DNA of 49,836 nt from Planctomycetota bacterium (GCA_020845475.1 JADLFN010000014.1:1-49836), one strand, 5' to 3'. Numbered from the stretch's first letter, positions 8,090 through 16,862 are shown. Notes: generated by a model from the letters alone, not told the origin. Numbers and translations are program-made.

Positions 8090-8593
8090 GTGCAATCCAA
8101 AGCGACTACTGTTGCCGCCTACCTGGCCGAGCTGCCGCCTGAGCGGCGCGCGGCCATCGGCGCCGTGCGCGATGTGATTCGGCGCAATCTTGATCAGGGT
8201 TTCGCGGAGGGCATGTACTACGGCATGATCATGTACTTCGTGCCGCACAGCCTTTTCCCGGCCGGCTACCACTGCGATCCTTCCAAGCCGCTTGGTTTTG
8301 TAGCGCTGGCTTCACAGAAGCAGTACATGTCGCTTTACCTCGATCCTGCCGAGCATGCGGGCTGGTTTGAAACACAGTGGGCCAAGTCCGGCAAGAAACT
8401 CGACAAGGGCAAGGTGTGCATCCGCTTCAAGCGCGTGGATGATCTGGCGCTTGACGTAGTCGCCCAATTCGTGCGCCGCGTATCTCCAGAGAAATTTATC
8501 GAGAGTTATCTGGCCGGCCGATTGGCAATGTCAGAAGGCGCGCGAAGCCGCAAAGCAAAGATCCTTCCTGCCTCACAGAAAACCCGGAGATAA
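8090..8593 (+). CDS. DUF1801 (YdhG-like) domain protein, copy 1
   Basis: 167 residues of the DUF1801/YdhG fold, a small cytoplasmic family of unknown biochemical role. The family signature is clear in RRAAIGAVRDVIRRNL, FAEGMYYGMIMYFVPHS and the CIRFKRVDDLALD segment. It begins with GTG 8090; there is no ribosome site, but TAAGCT lies six bases before it. Copy 2 starts two bases after its stop, so the pair is a tandem duplication likely expressed together. Confidence 0.8.
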   Translation: MQSKATTVAAYLAELPPERRAAIGAVRDVIRRNLDQGFAEGMYYGMIMYFVPHSLFPAGYHCDPSKPLGFVALASQKQYMSLYLDPAEHAGWFETQWAKSGKKLDKGKVCIRFKRVDDLALDVVAQFVRRVSPEKFIESYLAGRLAMSEGARSRKAKILPASQKTRR

Positions 8594-8595
8594 AC

Positions 8596-9102
8596 ATGCC
8601 CGCCGCCACCGTTGAACAGTATCTGGCCGCGCTGCCGCAGGATCGTCGCGAAGCGATCAATGCCGTGCGCGAGGTGATCCGCAAGAACCTCGACAGCAGC
8701 ATCAAGGAAGGCATGCAGTACGGCGTGATCGGCTATTTCATCCCGCACAGCGTTTTCCCGGCGGGCTACCACTGCAATCCCAAGGAGCCGCTGCCGTACA
8801 TGGGGCTGGGTTCGGGCAAGGGCCACATGTCTTTGCACATGATGTGCGTCTATGGCGACAAAGCCACGCGCGCCGCCTTTGAAACCGCCTGGAAGAAGTC
8901 CGGCAAGAAGCTGGACATGGGTGCGGCTTGCCTGCGCTTCAAGAAACTTGAAGACCTCGCACTGGACGCGATTGCGCAGGTGGTTCGCAGCGTCTCGGCG
9001 CAGAAATACATCGAGCGCTACCAGGCGGTGCTGGCAACGGGCAAATCGGGCAAGCCGAAATCAGGCGCGCGCAAGGCGTCAAAGGCAAAGGCGCGCAAAT
9101 AG
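8596..9102 (+). CDS. DUF1801 (YdhG-like) domain protein, copy 2
   Basis: 168 residues, clearly paralogous to the preceding gene along its whole length (EGMQYGVIGYFIPHSVFPAG against EGMYYGMIMYFVPHSLFPAG). The C-terminus adds a lysine/arginine-rich tail (residues 145-168) that could bind nucleic acid; that is inference. GGAG precedes ATG 8596 by about seven bases and overlaps the end of copy 1. Confidence 0.82.
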   Translation: MPAATVEQYLAALPQDRREAINAVREVIRKNLDSSIKEGMQYGVIGYFIPHSVFPAGYHCNPKEPLPYMGLGSGKGHMSLHMMCVYGDKATRAAFETAWKKSGKKLDMGAACLRFKKLEDLALDAIAQVVRSVSAQKYIERYQAVLATGKSGKPKSGARKASKAKARK

Positions 9103-9131
9103 CAGGTGACAGCCGAGCGGGCCTCGCTTGA

Positions 9132-10682
9132 ATGTTGCGGGGGGCGGGCTTGGGCTTTTCGCGACTATTTTTTGCGACGCTGTTCGCGCTGTTCGTGGCG
9201 ATCAGTGTTCCCGTCGAACTTGAAGCCCGCGCGGGCGGCGGCCATTCCAGCGGCGGGCGCAGCGGCGGATCCTCGGGCGGCTCGCGCTCGAGCGGCGGCT
9301 CTCGTTCGAGCGGCGGGTCGCGCTCCAGCTCCAGCAGCGGCTCGCGCGGCTACGGCGGCTCGCGCAGCTCGGGAAGCCGCACCTATTCCGGCAGTTCGTC
9401 GGACGGCGGCGTTGGCGCGCTGGTGTTTTTCGGCATTGTCGGGGTCGTGGTCGTTTTCTTTGTGCTGCTACAGCGCAGCGCCAACGCCAACAGCCGAAAG
9501 TGGGTGCCACCTCCTGACAACCTGCCCAGGCCCGATCGCTTGCGGCCGCTGCGCAACATTGACCCGAATTTCTCTCTGATACTGTTCAAGGCCTTCGCTT
9601 ACCTGGTTTACGTCAAGTACCACGAATGGGCGGGCTCCAAAGGCGGCAGCGCCGCCGTGGTGCCTTACCTGATGCCGCAGGTGAAATCGCGCGGCGCAAA
9701 CGGCCCCGCGGTTTCCGGCGTGCTGGTTGAGGCAATGACCATCGAGGGCGTGTTCGTAACTGCCGAGCACGCAATCATCGATGTCAAGTTCCAGGCCACG
9801 CTGATGCTGGCCGGTAAGGGCCCGCGCTCGCGCATCATGCGCGACGATGGCGTGCGCTTCATCCGCAGCGTCAAGGCGCGCACACCCGCGCCGGAAAGCG
9901 TGCTGCGGCTGGGCTGCCCCCAATGCGGCAGCCCCGAGGAGCCGCAAGCCGACGGCAAGTGCCCGTCGTGCGGCGCGGTCAATGCGCGCGGCGAGATTTC
10001 GTGGGTCATCGCCGACATCATCGGAGAAGTGCTCAACTTTCAGCCCGAAAAGCTGGGCCAGGGCGGCGGCGCCGAAGCCGGCACACATCATCCCACGCGC
10101 ATGGACCCGGGCCTCAATGCGGGCCTGCGCGCGCTTTCCATGCGCGACCCGGCCTTCAACACCACACAGTTCCTCAACCGCGCCGGCTTCATCTTCAATG
10201 AGATCCAGGCCGGCTGGAGCGAACTCAACGAAGCGCGCCTGCGCCCTTACGAGACCGACACCGTGTTCGACAGCCACCGTTATTGGCTGATGCACTACCG
10301 CGACCAGGGCGTGCGCAACGTGCTGGGCAACGTGAAAATCGAGAACATCCACATCGCCAAGGTCGAGCATGACGCGTTTTTTGATTCGATCACGGTGCGC
10401 ATCTTTGCGTCGATGGTGGATTACGAAATCGATGCGCGCGGCAACATTCTGTGCGGCAACAAGTATTCGCCTCGCCGCTTCTCGGAGTACTGGACGCTGG
10501 TGCGCCGCTCCGATCTTGCGTTGAAGGCGGCCCAGAATGTGCCCGCCTGCCCCAGTTGCGGCGCGCCTCTGGACAAGATCAACCAAAACGGCGTGTGCGG
10601 CTACTGCAACAGCCACGTGACGCTGGGCGAATTTGACTGGGTATTGGCGCTGATTGAGCAGGACGAAACCTACGAGGGGTAA
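9132..10682 (+). CDS. Tim44-like membrane protein with two zinc ribbons
   Basis: 516 residues. A signal or anchor segment (residues 10-27) is followed by a Ser/Gly/Arg-rich low-complexity region (33-92) and a strong membrane helix (95-114). The rest resembles the Tim44-like domain split by zinc ribbons: CPQC...CPSC (C262, C265, C277, C280), and a second CPSC...CGYC pair near residues 478-495. Tim44-like bacterial proteins are membrane-linked and of unknown role. The start lacks a ribosome site, so ATG 9132 is only the best available. The TPM-domain gene begins one base after its stop, indicating a two-gene operon. Confidence 0.7.
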   Translation: MLRGAGLGFSRLFFATLFALFVAISVPVELEARAGGGHSSGGRSGGSSGGSRSSGGSRSSGGSRSSSSSGSRGYGGSRSSGSRTYSGSSSDGGVGALVFFGIVGVVVVFFVLLQRSANANSRKWVPPPDNLPRPDRLRPLRNIDPNFSLILFKAFAYLVYVKYHEWAGSKGGSAAVVPYLMPQVKSRGANGPAVSGVLVEAMTIEGVFVTAEHAIIDVKFQATLMLAGKGPRSRIMRDDGVRFIRSVKARTPAPESVLRLGCPQCGSPEEPQADGKCPSCGAVNARGEISWVIADIIGEVLNFQPEKLGQGGGAEAGTHHPTRMDPGLNAGLRALSMRDPAFNTTQFLNRAGFIFNEIQAGWSELNEARLRPYETDTVFDSHRYWLMHYRDQGVRNVLGNVKIENIHIAKVEHDAFFDSITVRIFASMVDYEIDARGNILCGNKYSPRRFSEYWTLVRRSDLALKAAQNVPACPSCGAPLDKINQNGVCGYCNSHVTLGEFDWVLALIEQDETYEG

Positions 10683-10683
10683 C

Positions 10684-11337
10684 ATGGCGCTGAACGACGA
10701 ATCTTTGCTCACACCGCAGGCGCTGGCGCGCATCGAGCAGGCCGTGGCCCAGGCCGAGCAAGGCACAAGCTGCGAAATCGCCGTGGTGCTCGCGCCGGCC
10801 TCGAGCCGCTATGAAATCCCTGTGGTGCAGATGGCCGCGCTGTTTGCGGTGGTGGCGTTTGTCGGGCTGGATGCCCTGAATTACTTCGCGCTCGAAACGA
10901 ACATGCTCGGTAATCCCCTTTGGCTGATGGGTTGCTCGCTGGCGGTAGGTGCAGGAATAGCGATGTTCGTGGCGGGAACGGCACTGCGCCGCAAGTTTGT
11001 GAGCGCCACCCAGGCGCGAAAGGCGGTCGATCTCGCGGCAGCGGCCAGTTTCTGGGAGCAGAAGATCGGCTTCACCAAGGAGCACAACGCCGTGCTTTTG
11101 TACGTCAGCGTGTGGGAAGGACAGGCGCGCGTGCTGCCCGATGCGGGCGCGACGGCAAAAATCGCCGATGCGAAATTCGGCGAAATCGCCAAGTCGCTCA
11201 ATGACACAGGAAGCGACGGGCCCGACGCGGTGTGCGAAGCCATTTCGCAAATAGGTGCGCTGGTCAAAGATGCCTTCCCGCGCGCGGCAAGCGACGCCAA
11301 CGAAGTGCCCGACAAACCCGTGATCCGCGAGCCCTAA
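10684..11337 (+). CDS. TPM-domain membrane protein
   Basis: 217 residues. The N-terminal segment (LARIEQAVAQAEQGTSCEIA) and the later VLLYVSVWEGQARVLPDAGA match the TPM domain (PF04536), a fold found in membrane-associated proteins of uncertain function. Two membrane helices interrupt it at about residues 40-60 and 75-96. The start ATG 10684 follows the GAGGGG just before the stop of the upstream gene, so translation is probably coupled to the Tim44-like gene. TPM and Tim44/zinc-ribbon proteins next to each other suggest a joint envelope role, which is inference. Confidence 0.75.
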   Translation: MALNDESLLTPQALARIEQAVAQAEQGTSCEIAVVLAPASSRYEIPVVQMAALFAVVAFVGLDALNYFALETNMLGNPLWLMGCSLAVGAGIAMFVAGTALRRKFVSATQARKAVDLAAAASFWEQKIGFTKEHNAVLLYVSVWEGQARVLPDAGATAKIADAKFGEIAKSLNDTGSDGPDAVCEAISQIGALVKDAFPRAASDANEVPDKPVIREP

Positions 11338-11387
11338 CTTGTCAGTGCGTGCCGGCGCGCTAAGGTGCGGCCTTCACGGAGATTCCC

Positions 11388-12230
11388 ATGCCCGCACAAA
11401 TCCTCGACGGCAAGGCCGTCGCCAAGGCCATCAAAGAGAAGCTCGCTGCCGGGTTCGCGGCCCTGAAGTTCAAACCCAAACTGGTGAGCTTCGCCGTGGG
11501 CGTGGATGACGGCACCACAAGCTACCGCAAGAGCCAGAAAAAACAGGCCGAAGCGCTTGGCGTGGCCTATGAAATGGTCGATTTGCCCGAGAGCGCAACC
11601 GCCGAGCAGGTGGTTTCGCGTTTGCGGGAACTCAACGGCGACCCCGGCGTCACCGGCATCATCCTGCAGTTGCCCGTGCCCAAGCATCTCAACGGCGAGC
11701 AACTCGCGCGACTGATCGCGCCGCAGAAGAACATCGAAGGCATCGACGAAGTCAACCTCGGCGCGATCGTCATGAAGAAGTATCGCAACATTCCCTGCAC
11801 TGCGCGCGCGGCTGTCGAGCTTGCGGCGCACAGCGGCGTGGACCTGAACGGGGCGAACGCGGTGGTCATCGGCCGCAGCACGATTGTGGGCAAGCCCGCA
11901 TCGCTCTTGCTGCTCGACCGCAACTGCACGGTCACGATGTGCCACAGCAAGAGCAAGAACCTGAAAGAGATCGCCAAGAGCGCCGACGTGCTGGTCACGG
12001 CGATCGGCACCAAGGCGGGCATGGTCACGGGCGACTGGATCAAACCCGGCGCAGTCGTGGTCGACGTCGGCATCATCGACATCGGCGAAGGCAAAATCCG
12101 CGGCGACGTGGATTTTGACAGCGCCTCGCAGGTTGCAGGATGGATTACACCCGTGCCCGGCGGCGTGGGCCCGGTCACAACGCAAATGCTCTACATGAAC
12201 CTGCTCGACGCCGCAAAGGTACAACAGTAA
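11388..12230 (+). CDS. folD: Methylene-THF dehydrogenase / methenyl-THF cyclohydrolase
   Basis: 280 residues, the normal length for FolD, which interconverts 5,10-methylene-THF and 10-formyl-THF in the cytoplasm. Visible signatures are SYRKSQKKQAE (catalytic Tyr and Lys near residues 45-50), GIILQLPVPKHLN, the Rossmann motif VVIGRSTIVGKP and the C-terminal TPVPGGVGPVTTQML. The usual DGFHP motif reads IEGIDEVNLG, a divergent form. GGAG precedes ATG 11388 by six bases. A palindromic repeat follows the stop codon. Confidence 0.95.
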   Translation: MPAQILDGKAVAKAIKEKLAAGFAALKFKPKLVSFAVGVDDGTTSYRKSQKKQAEALGVAYEMVDLPESATAEQVVSRLRELNGDPGVTGIILQLPVPKHLNGEQLARLIAPQKNIEGIDEVNLGAIVMKKYRNIPCTARAAVELAAHSGVDLNGANAVVIGRSTIVGKPASLLLLDRNCTVTMCHSKSKNLKEIAKSADVLVTAIGTKAGMVTGDWIKPGAVVVDVGIIDIGEGKIRGDVDFDSASQVAGWITPVPGGVGPVTTQMLYMNLLDAAKVQQ

Positions 12231-12235
12231 AGGCG

Positions 12236-12329
12236 TTCACCACAGAGCGCACAGAGCACACCGAGAATGCAAAGCGATCGAATTCAAAGCCGTAGCTTCC
12301 TCTGTGCTCTCTGTGTGCTCTGTGGTGAA
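12236..12329. repeat. CACAGAG-type long inverted repeat
   Basis: The left arm (12236-12262, TTCACCACAGAGCGCACAGAG...) and right arm (12300-12329, rc TTTCACCACAGAGCACACAGAG...) match over more than 20 bases and enclose about 37 bases. It fills the whole gap between folD and the next gene. Confidence 0.75.
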
Positions 12330-12337
12330 ATGCAGAC

Positions 12338-12667
12338 ATGCTCGCCAAGACACCCAAGCCGCCTTATTTCGCAGTGATTTTCACCAGCACACGCACGCCC
12401 GGCGACCACGGCTACGAAGCCATGGCCGCGCGTATGATCGAACTCGCCGCACAACAGCCCGGCTTCCTGGGCATCGAAAGCGCGCGCGGCCAGGACGGTC
12501 TGGGCATCACCGTCAGTTACTGGCGAAGCGAAGCCGACATCGCCGCCTGGAAAGCCAACGCCGAACACCTCGTCGCGCAGAGTAAGGGCAAAGAAGAATG
12601 GTACGCCGCGTTTGCAACCCGCGTGGCCAAAGTCGAACGCGATAACGCCGTGGTTCGTGGCTCGTGA
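12338..12667 (+). CDS. Antibiotic biosynthesis monooxygenase-like protein
   Basis: 109 residues of the ABM dimeric alpha-beta barrel family (PF03992). FAVIFTSTRTPGD begins the first strand, MIELAAQQPGFLGIESAR is the signature helix-strand pair, and ITVSYWRSEADIAAWK follows. Family members include quinol monooxygenases and heme enzymes, but many have no known substrate. The last residues (VVRGS) and the stop lie inside the palindromic repeat at 12648. There is no clear ribosome site; ATG 12338 lies directly after the CACAGAG repeat. Confidence 0.8.
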   Translation: MLAKTPKPPYFAVIFTSTRTPGDHGYEAMAARMIELAAQQPGFLGIESARGQDGLGITVSYWRSEADIAAWKANAEHLVAQSKGKEEWYAAFATRVAKVERDNAVVRGS

Positions 12668-12724
12668 TCCGTGGTTCGAAAAGGCGCGTTACGGACCACG
12701 AACCACGAGCCACGGAGCACGAAC
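12648..12724. repeat. CGTGGTTCGTGG-type inverted repeat
   Basis: The left arm 12648-12678 and right arm 12692-12724 are built from short units (GTGGTTCG, CACGAACCACGA) that are inverted copies of one another. It spans the end of the ABM gene and the region just before the uvrD promoter hexamer. Confidence 0.7.
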
Positions 12725-12729
12725 TCAGT

Positions 12730-12735
12730 TATTCT
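12730..12735 (+). promoter_or_regulatory. -10-like hexamer of a leaderless promoter for uvrD
   Basis: TATTCT lies seven bases before ATG 12743; no Shine-Dalgarno site is present. Confidence 0.35.
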
Positions 12736-12742
12736 GGGTCTC

Positions 12743-15148
12743 ATGTCGCTGCTCGAAAACCTGAATCCTCAGCAACGCGAAGCGGTCACGACCATCAACG
12801 GGCCGTTGCTGGTGCTGGCCGGGCCGGGTTCGGGCAAGACGCGCGTGATTACCACGCGCATCGCTTACATGATCGAGCAGGGCATTCCGCCGTATCGCAT
12901 CCTGGCCATGACGTTCACGAACAAAGCGGCCGGCGAAATGCGCGCGCGCGTTGAGAAGCTCGTGCCAGGCTCGCAGATGCACATTTCCACGTTCCACAGT
13001 TTTGGCGCGTGGCTCATGCGGCGCGAGGCCGAGGTGCTGGGCTTTGCGAAAGATTTCTCGATCTATGACACGGACGACCGCGATTCGCTGATCAAACGCC
13101 TGATGAAGGAGCTGAACATCGACAGCGCCTTCGTGACCGCGAGCGCCGCCGGTTATTCGATCTCCGACGCCAAGAATCGCGGCATCACGCCCGCCTATTT
13201 CGCCAGCGGCGCATTTGACCCGAAAACCAAAGCCATCGCGGAGATTTACGAGAGATATCAGGGCGCGCTCAAACAGGCCAACGCCATGGATTTTGACGAC
13301 TTGCTCGTCATGCCGCTGGACCTGTTCAATCGCCATGAGGACGTGCTCGATAAATACCGCAACCGCTTCACGCATTTGCTGATCGATGAATATCAGGACA
13401 CGAACACGGTCCAATACCAGGTGGCCAACCTGCTGGCGCGGCGCGACAAAAACATCTGCGTGACCGGCGACCCGGATCAGAGCATCTACAGCTGGCGCGG
13501 CGCGGACATCAAAAACATCCTCAACTTCGAGCGCGATTACCCCGAGGCCAAAACGGTCGTGCTCGGCCAGAACTATCGCAGCACGCGCAACATCGTGGCC
13601 GCCGCCGACGCACTGGTTAAACACAACGTCGCGCGCAAGGACAAACACCTCAGCACGCAGAACGAAGAAGGCTCGCGCGTTGTGATCCTGCGCTGCCAGA
13701 ACGAGTCCCACGAGGCGCTGGCGGTGTGCGACACGATTGCGCAACTGCGCCGCGACCAGGGCGTCGAGTACGGCGACATCGCGATTTTCTATCGCATGAA
13801 CGCGCAGTCGCGCGTGCTGGAACAGGCCCTGCGCGAGCGCTCGCTGCCCTACCAGCTCGTCGGCGCTGTGGCGTTCTATCAGCGCCAGGAAATCAAAGAC
13901 GTGCTCGCCTATCTGCGCCTGATCGTGAACCCGCGCGACAGCGTGGCATTTGCGCGCGCGCTTTTGCGCCCCGCGCGCGGCGTGGGCGAGGGAACGCTGG
14001 CGAAGCTGGTAGCCGCGTCGCAGCAAAGCGGCAAAACGCTGCTCGAAATCGCCCAGGATCCCAAGGCCTTTGGCGTGGCGGGCGTGCAGAAGAAAGCCGT
14101 CGAGGGCCTTTCGAAACTCGCGCACATGTATGCCCAGATTCGCTCCAAGCCGCTCTACCCGTTCTCCGAAATCGTCGAGCGCGTGGTGAACGAAAGCGGC
14201 TTCATGGCCCATTTGAAGGGCGACCCCGACCCGCGCTCGGAGGACCGCATCGAGAACGTGAAAGAACTGATTTCCGATGCGCGCACGCAGGAGCAGCAGA
14301 ACCCCGAACTCGAAGTGAGCGCGTGGCTGGAGCAGGTCGCGCTCGTGAGCGACACGGACAATTTCGATGCGCAGAACCCCGCCATCACGCTGATGACGTT
14401 GCACAGCGCCAAGGGCCTCGAATTCCCCGCGGTGTTCATCGTGGGCATGGAGGACGGCTGCTTGCCCCACGCGCGCGCGATCCAGGGCGACAGCGACATG
14501 GAAGAAGAGCGCCGCCTGTGCTACGTCGGCATCACGCGCGCGCGAAAATTCCTCACGCTCACGCTGGCCAAGCACCGCGAGCAGTTCGGCAATTTCCAGC
14601 GCAACGCGGCTTCGCGCTTCCTGCGCGAGATTCCCAGCGACCTGTGCGAAACCAAAGAACTCGGCGGTGGCGACGCCTTCTACGCGGGCTGGGCCGAGCG
14701 CTGGAGCGGCGGCCAGCGGCATGGGCCGGGACGCGGGGCTGCTTCCTCCGACGAGGAATGGCGCGAGGGCGACAATCCCTTTGAGTTTGGGGACGAGGCG
14801 AAGTCAGAGGTCAGCCAACTACGCCAAGGCTTCGTCGGCCAAGGAGGTCAGAGGTCAGAAGATGAAGGCGACCTTCCGCCTGTCGAGGAAGGCCCGGCCG
14901 ACCACCTGACTACCGTTCGCCGTTCATCGTTCGCCGTAAGTGTCGGGGCGGAGGCACCTCCGATGAACGACGAACGGCCGACGATGAACGATTTCTGCAC
15001 CGGCGACCGCGTGCGCCACGCGGTATTCGGCATCGGCCGAGTGATCGAAAAAACCGGCGAAGGCGCCAAAGCCCGCGTGCGAGTCAACTTCCAGGGCTGG
15101 GGCGAAAAAAACCTCGCGCTCGAATTCGCGCGGCTGGAGCGCATATGA
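12743..15148 (+). CDS. uvrD: UvrD/PcrA-type superfamily 1 DNA helicase
   Basis: 801 residues. All SF1A motifs are present: GPGSGKTR (Walker A, residues 28-35), DEYQDTN (Walker B), GDPDQSIYSWRGA (motif III), GQNYRST (IV), LMTLHSAKGLEF (V) and CYVGITRA (VI). The C-terminus (about residues 753-801, GDRVRHAVFGIGRVIEKTGE) is the Tudor-like domain of PcrA/UvrD that contacts RNA polymerase. Such helicases act in nucleotide excision and mismatch repair and remove blocks to replication. The linker between helicase core and Tudor domain (codons at about 14800-14995) is made of repeat DNA and has unusual composition. ATG 12743 matches the family start; frame upstream is repeat sequence. Confidence 0.93.
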   Translation: MSLLENLNPQQREAVTTINGPLLVLAGPGSGKTRVITTRIAYMIEQGIPPYRILAMTFTNKAAGEMRARVEKLVPGSQMHISTFHSFGAWLMRREAEVLGFAKDFSIYDTDDRDSLIKRLMKELNIDSAFVTASAAGYSISDAKNRGITPAYFASGAFDPKTKAIAEIYERYQGALKQANAMDFDDLLVMPLDLFNRHEDVLDKYRNRFTHLLIDEYQDTNTVQYQVANLLARRDKNICVTGDPDQSIYSWRGADIKNILNFERDYPEAKTVVLGQNYRSTRNIVAAADALVKHNVARKDKHLSTQNEEGSRVVILRCQNESHEALAVCDTIAQLRRDQGVEYGDIAIFYRMNAQSRVLEQALRERSLPYQLVGAVAFYQRQEIKDVLAYLRLIVNPRDSVAFARALLRPARGVGEGTLAKLVAASQQSGKTLLEIAQDPKAFGVAGVQKKAVEGLSKLAHMYAQIRSKPLYPFSEIVERVVNESGFMAHLKGDPDPRSEDRIENVKELISDARTQEQQNPELEVSAWLEQVALVSDTDNFDAQNPAITLMTLHSAKGLEFPAVFIVGMEDGCLPHARAIQGDSDMEEERRLCYVGITRARKFLTLTLAKHREQFGNFQRNAASRFLREIPSDLCETKELGGGDAFYAGWAERWSGGQRHGPGRGAASSDEEWREGDNPFEFGDEAKSEVSQLRQGFVGQGGQRSEDEGDLPPVEEGPADHLTTVRRSSFAVSVGAEAPPMNDERPTMNDFCTGDRVRHAVFGIGRVIEKTGEGAKARVRVNFQGWGEKNLALEFARLERI
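14804..14990. repeat. Repeat DNA inserted in the uvrD linker
   Basis: Two copies of AGTCAGAGGTCAG-like units flank TACGCCAAGGCTTCGTCGG. Then CCGTTCGCCGTTCATCG (14913-14929) is an inverted copy of CGATGAACGACGAACGG (14961-14977) with one mismatch. All stay in frame with uvrD and encode roughly 60 linker residues. Confidence 0.65.
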
Positions 15149-15183
15149 CGTGCCGGGCACACACTTGTTTGTGCGGGCCTTGC

Positions 15184-15189
15184 TAGTCT
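15184..15189 (+). promoter_or_regulatory. -10-like hexamer of a leaderless promoter
   Basis: TAGTCT lies exactly six bases before GTG 15196; there is no Shine-Dalgarno site. Confidence 0.35.
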
Positions 15190-15195
15190 GTCCGC

Positions 15196-16845
15196 GTGCA
15201 CGCCGAAGCCGATTACCTTTTCCGCCATGCGCTGGCACACGGTGCAGCTTATGCGCTTTGTGGCGAGGCTGAGCGTGGGCGTTTGCATGCCTTGGCGTTT
15301 GAGGTGCTTGGCTCGGCGGCCGGCGGCAATCGCCTGATCTTGCTTTCGCTTGCCCGTCATGCCCTGGCGGCGGGCGCGCAGATTGCGCCTGACCGCTCGG
15401 CGGCGGCGCTTTTCGCCGCCGCGCAGGCCGCAGAGGGCATGGCCTCCTTTGACGATGCGATTGGCTTCTACGAAAGCGTGCTGGGCGTGAATGGCGCCCC
15501 GCTGGCCGTGTGCATCGATGCCGGCAAAAACGCGGGGCGGTTGTGCTATGCCACCGGCAAGGCAGCCAGGGCGCGCACGCACTACGATGCCGCGCTGAAT
15601 GCCGCGCGCGCAAGCGGCGAGTTCGGCAAGTGCAGCGAGGTCCTCAACGCGCTGGGGGTGCTGCTCCACGAACAAGGTGAAATCGAAAACGCCCAGGCCT
15701 CGCTGGAGGAGGCCATTGAGCTTGCGCGCAAGGCCGGCCACGTGCAATCGGAGATCCTGTCGGCGGGCAACCTTGCCAGCGTCTTTCGCGATGTCGGCCG
15801 TATGGCCGAGGCAAAAATCATGTGCGCGCGCAACATCGAACTCTGCCGCGAAAACAAGATGCGGGTGGCCGAGGCCATGGGCGTATTCAACATGGCTGCC
15901 TTCCTGCACACCAACGGTGAGTTGGGCGCGGCCAAGGGTTTCTACGACGAGGCGCTAAAGCTCATGCGCGAAGTAGGCAATCTGCGCAACGAGGCCATTG
16001 CGCTTTCGAACATGTCCACGTTCCAGCGTTCGCTGGGCGACCTGGCGGCGGCAGAAGCGGTTTGCCGCAACGCGCTCGATGTCTGCCGCCGCGCCGGCCA
16101 TCGGCGCTTTGAAGCCATCAACTGTTCTAACCTGGCGGGCATGCTGCACGACCGCGGCCTGGATGCCGAGGCGCTGAGCCTCCATCGCGAGGCCATCCGT
16201 ATCCAGCGCGAGATCGGCGATACGCGCCACCAGGGCCTCTCTACGGGCAACCTGGCCGCGTTTTTCTCGGATGTCGGGGAGTTGGGCCGCGCTTTAGCGG
16301 CATACGCCGAGGCGCTGGCGTTGCTGGAGCAGAATGGGGCACAGGACCTTGCCGGCGCTTTCCGCGGCCTGCGCGGCCAGTTCCGGCTGATGCTCGGCGA
16401 CCGCATCGGCGCGGCCGAAGATTTGCAGAATGCGCTGTGGGGCCTGGAAGGCGCTGGCGCGGCTGCCATGCGCGCCGAGTGCGTGCTGTTGCTCAAGCTG
16501 CGACTTGCCGCGGACCGTACCATTGAAGAGAAGGACAGCGCGGCTCTTGACGAAGCGCGTAACACGCTGGCCGAGATGAAAGGTGTGGCGCAGAAGGGCG
16601 GCTACGGCAGCCAGTCCGGGCTGGGGCGCGCCGTGCGCGCCGGTGAAGCCCTGCTGGCCGAGCTTGAAGCGGCACAGCGCGAAGGACGCACGCCCAACGT
16701 TCACGCCGGCCATCTGCCGCAGGAGATTTCACTGCCGGCGCAAGCCGCGCTGCAGGAGCGCTTGTTGGCGCGCGGCGGCAAGCCATCGCCTGTGCTTGGT
16801 GCGGCAGGGCCGGCGCCGGATTGGCGCGCCTCGGATTACGAATAG
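15196..16845 (+). CDS. Tetratricopeptide repeat protein
   Basis: 549 residues, almost entirely TPR helices (residues about 75-410), e.g. LNALGVLLHEQGEIENAQAS and LSNMSTFQRSLGDLAAAEAV. The N-terminus (YLFRHALAHGAAYALCG then RLHALAFEVL) is the stretch that in larger signalling proteins joins an ATPase or Ser/Thr kinase domain to a TPR tail; here the upstream domain is missing. It is probably a cytoplasmic scaffold. GTG 15196 has no ribosome site but has TAGTCT six bases before it. It may be a decayed or naturally separate tail of a multidomain regulator. Confidence 0.75.
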   Translation: MHAEADYLFRHALAHGAAYALCGEAERGRLHALAFEVLGSAAGGNRLILLSLARHALAAGAQIAPDRSAAALFAAAQAAEGMASFDDAIGFYESVLGVNGAPLAVCIDAGKNAGRLCYATGKAARARTHYDAALNAARASGEFGKCSEVLNALGVLLHEQGEIENAQASLEEAIELARKAGHVQSEILSAGNLASVFRDVGRMAEAKIMCARNIELCRENKMRVAEAMGVFNMAAFLHTNGELGAAKGFYDEALKLMREVGNLRNEAIALSNMSTFQRSLGDLAAAEAVCRNALDVCRRAGHRRFEAINCSNLAGMLHDRGLDAEALSLHREAIRIQREIGDTRHQGLSTGNLAAFFSDVGELGRALAAYAEALALLEQNGAQDLAGAFRGLRGQFRLMLGDRIGAAEDLQNALWGLEGAGAAAMRAECVLLLKLRLAADRTIEEKDSAALDEARNTLAEMKGVAQKGGYGSQSGLGRAVRAGEALLAELEAAQREGRTPNVHAGHLPQEISLPAQAALQERLLARGGKPSPVLGAAGPAPDWRASDYE

Positions 16846-16862
16846 GCCGTCGCGGGAAATGG

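Noticed and set aside
9468..10766. 432-codon open frame on the minus strand
   Set aside because: Antisense to the Tim44-like gene, rich in Arg, Ala and His as such shadows are.
12671..12684. tRNA T-loop-like GGTTCGAAAA
   Set aside because: It is part of a palindromic repeat and no acceptor or anticodon stem can be formed around it.
12725..14722. 665-codon open frame on the minus strand
   Set aside because: It is antisense to uvrD, whose motifs are complete; the frame is open only because of GC-rich third positions.
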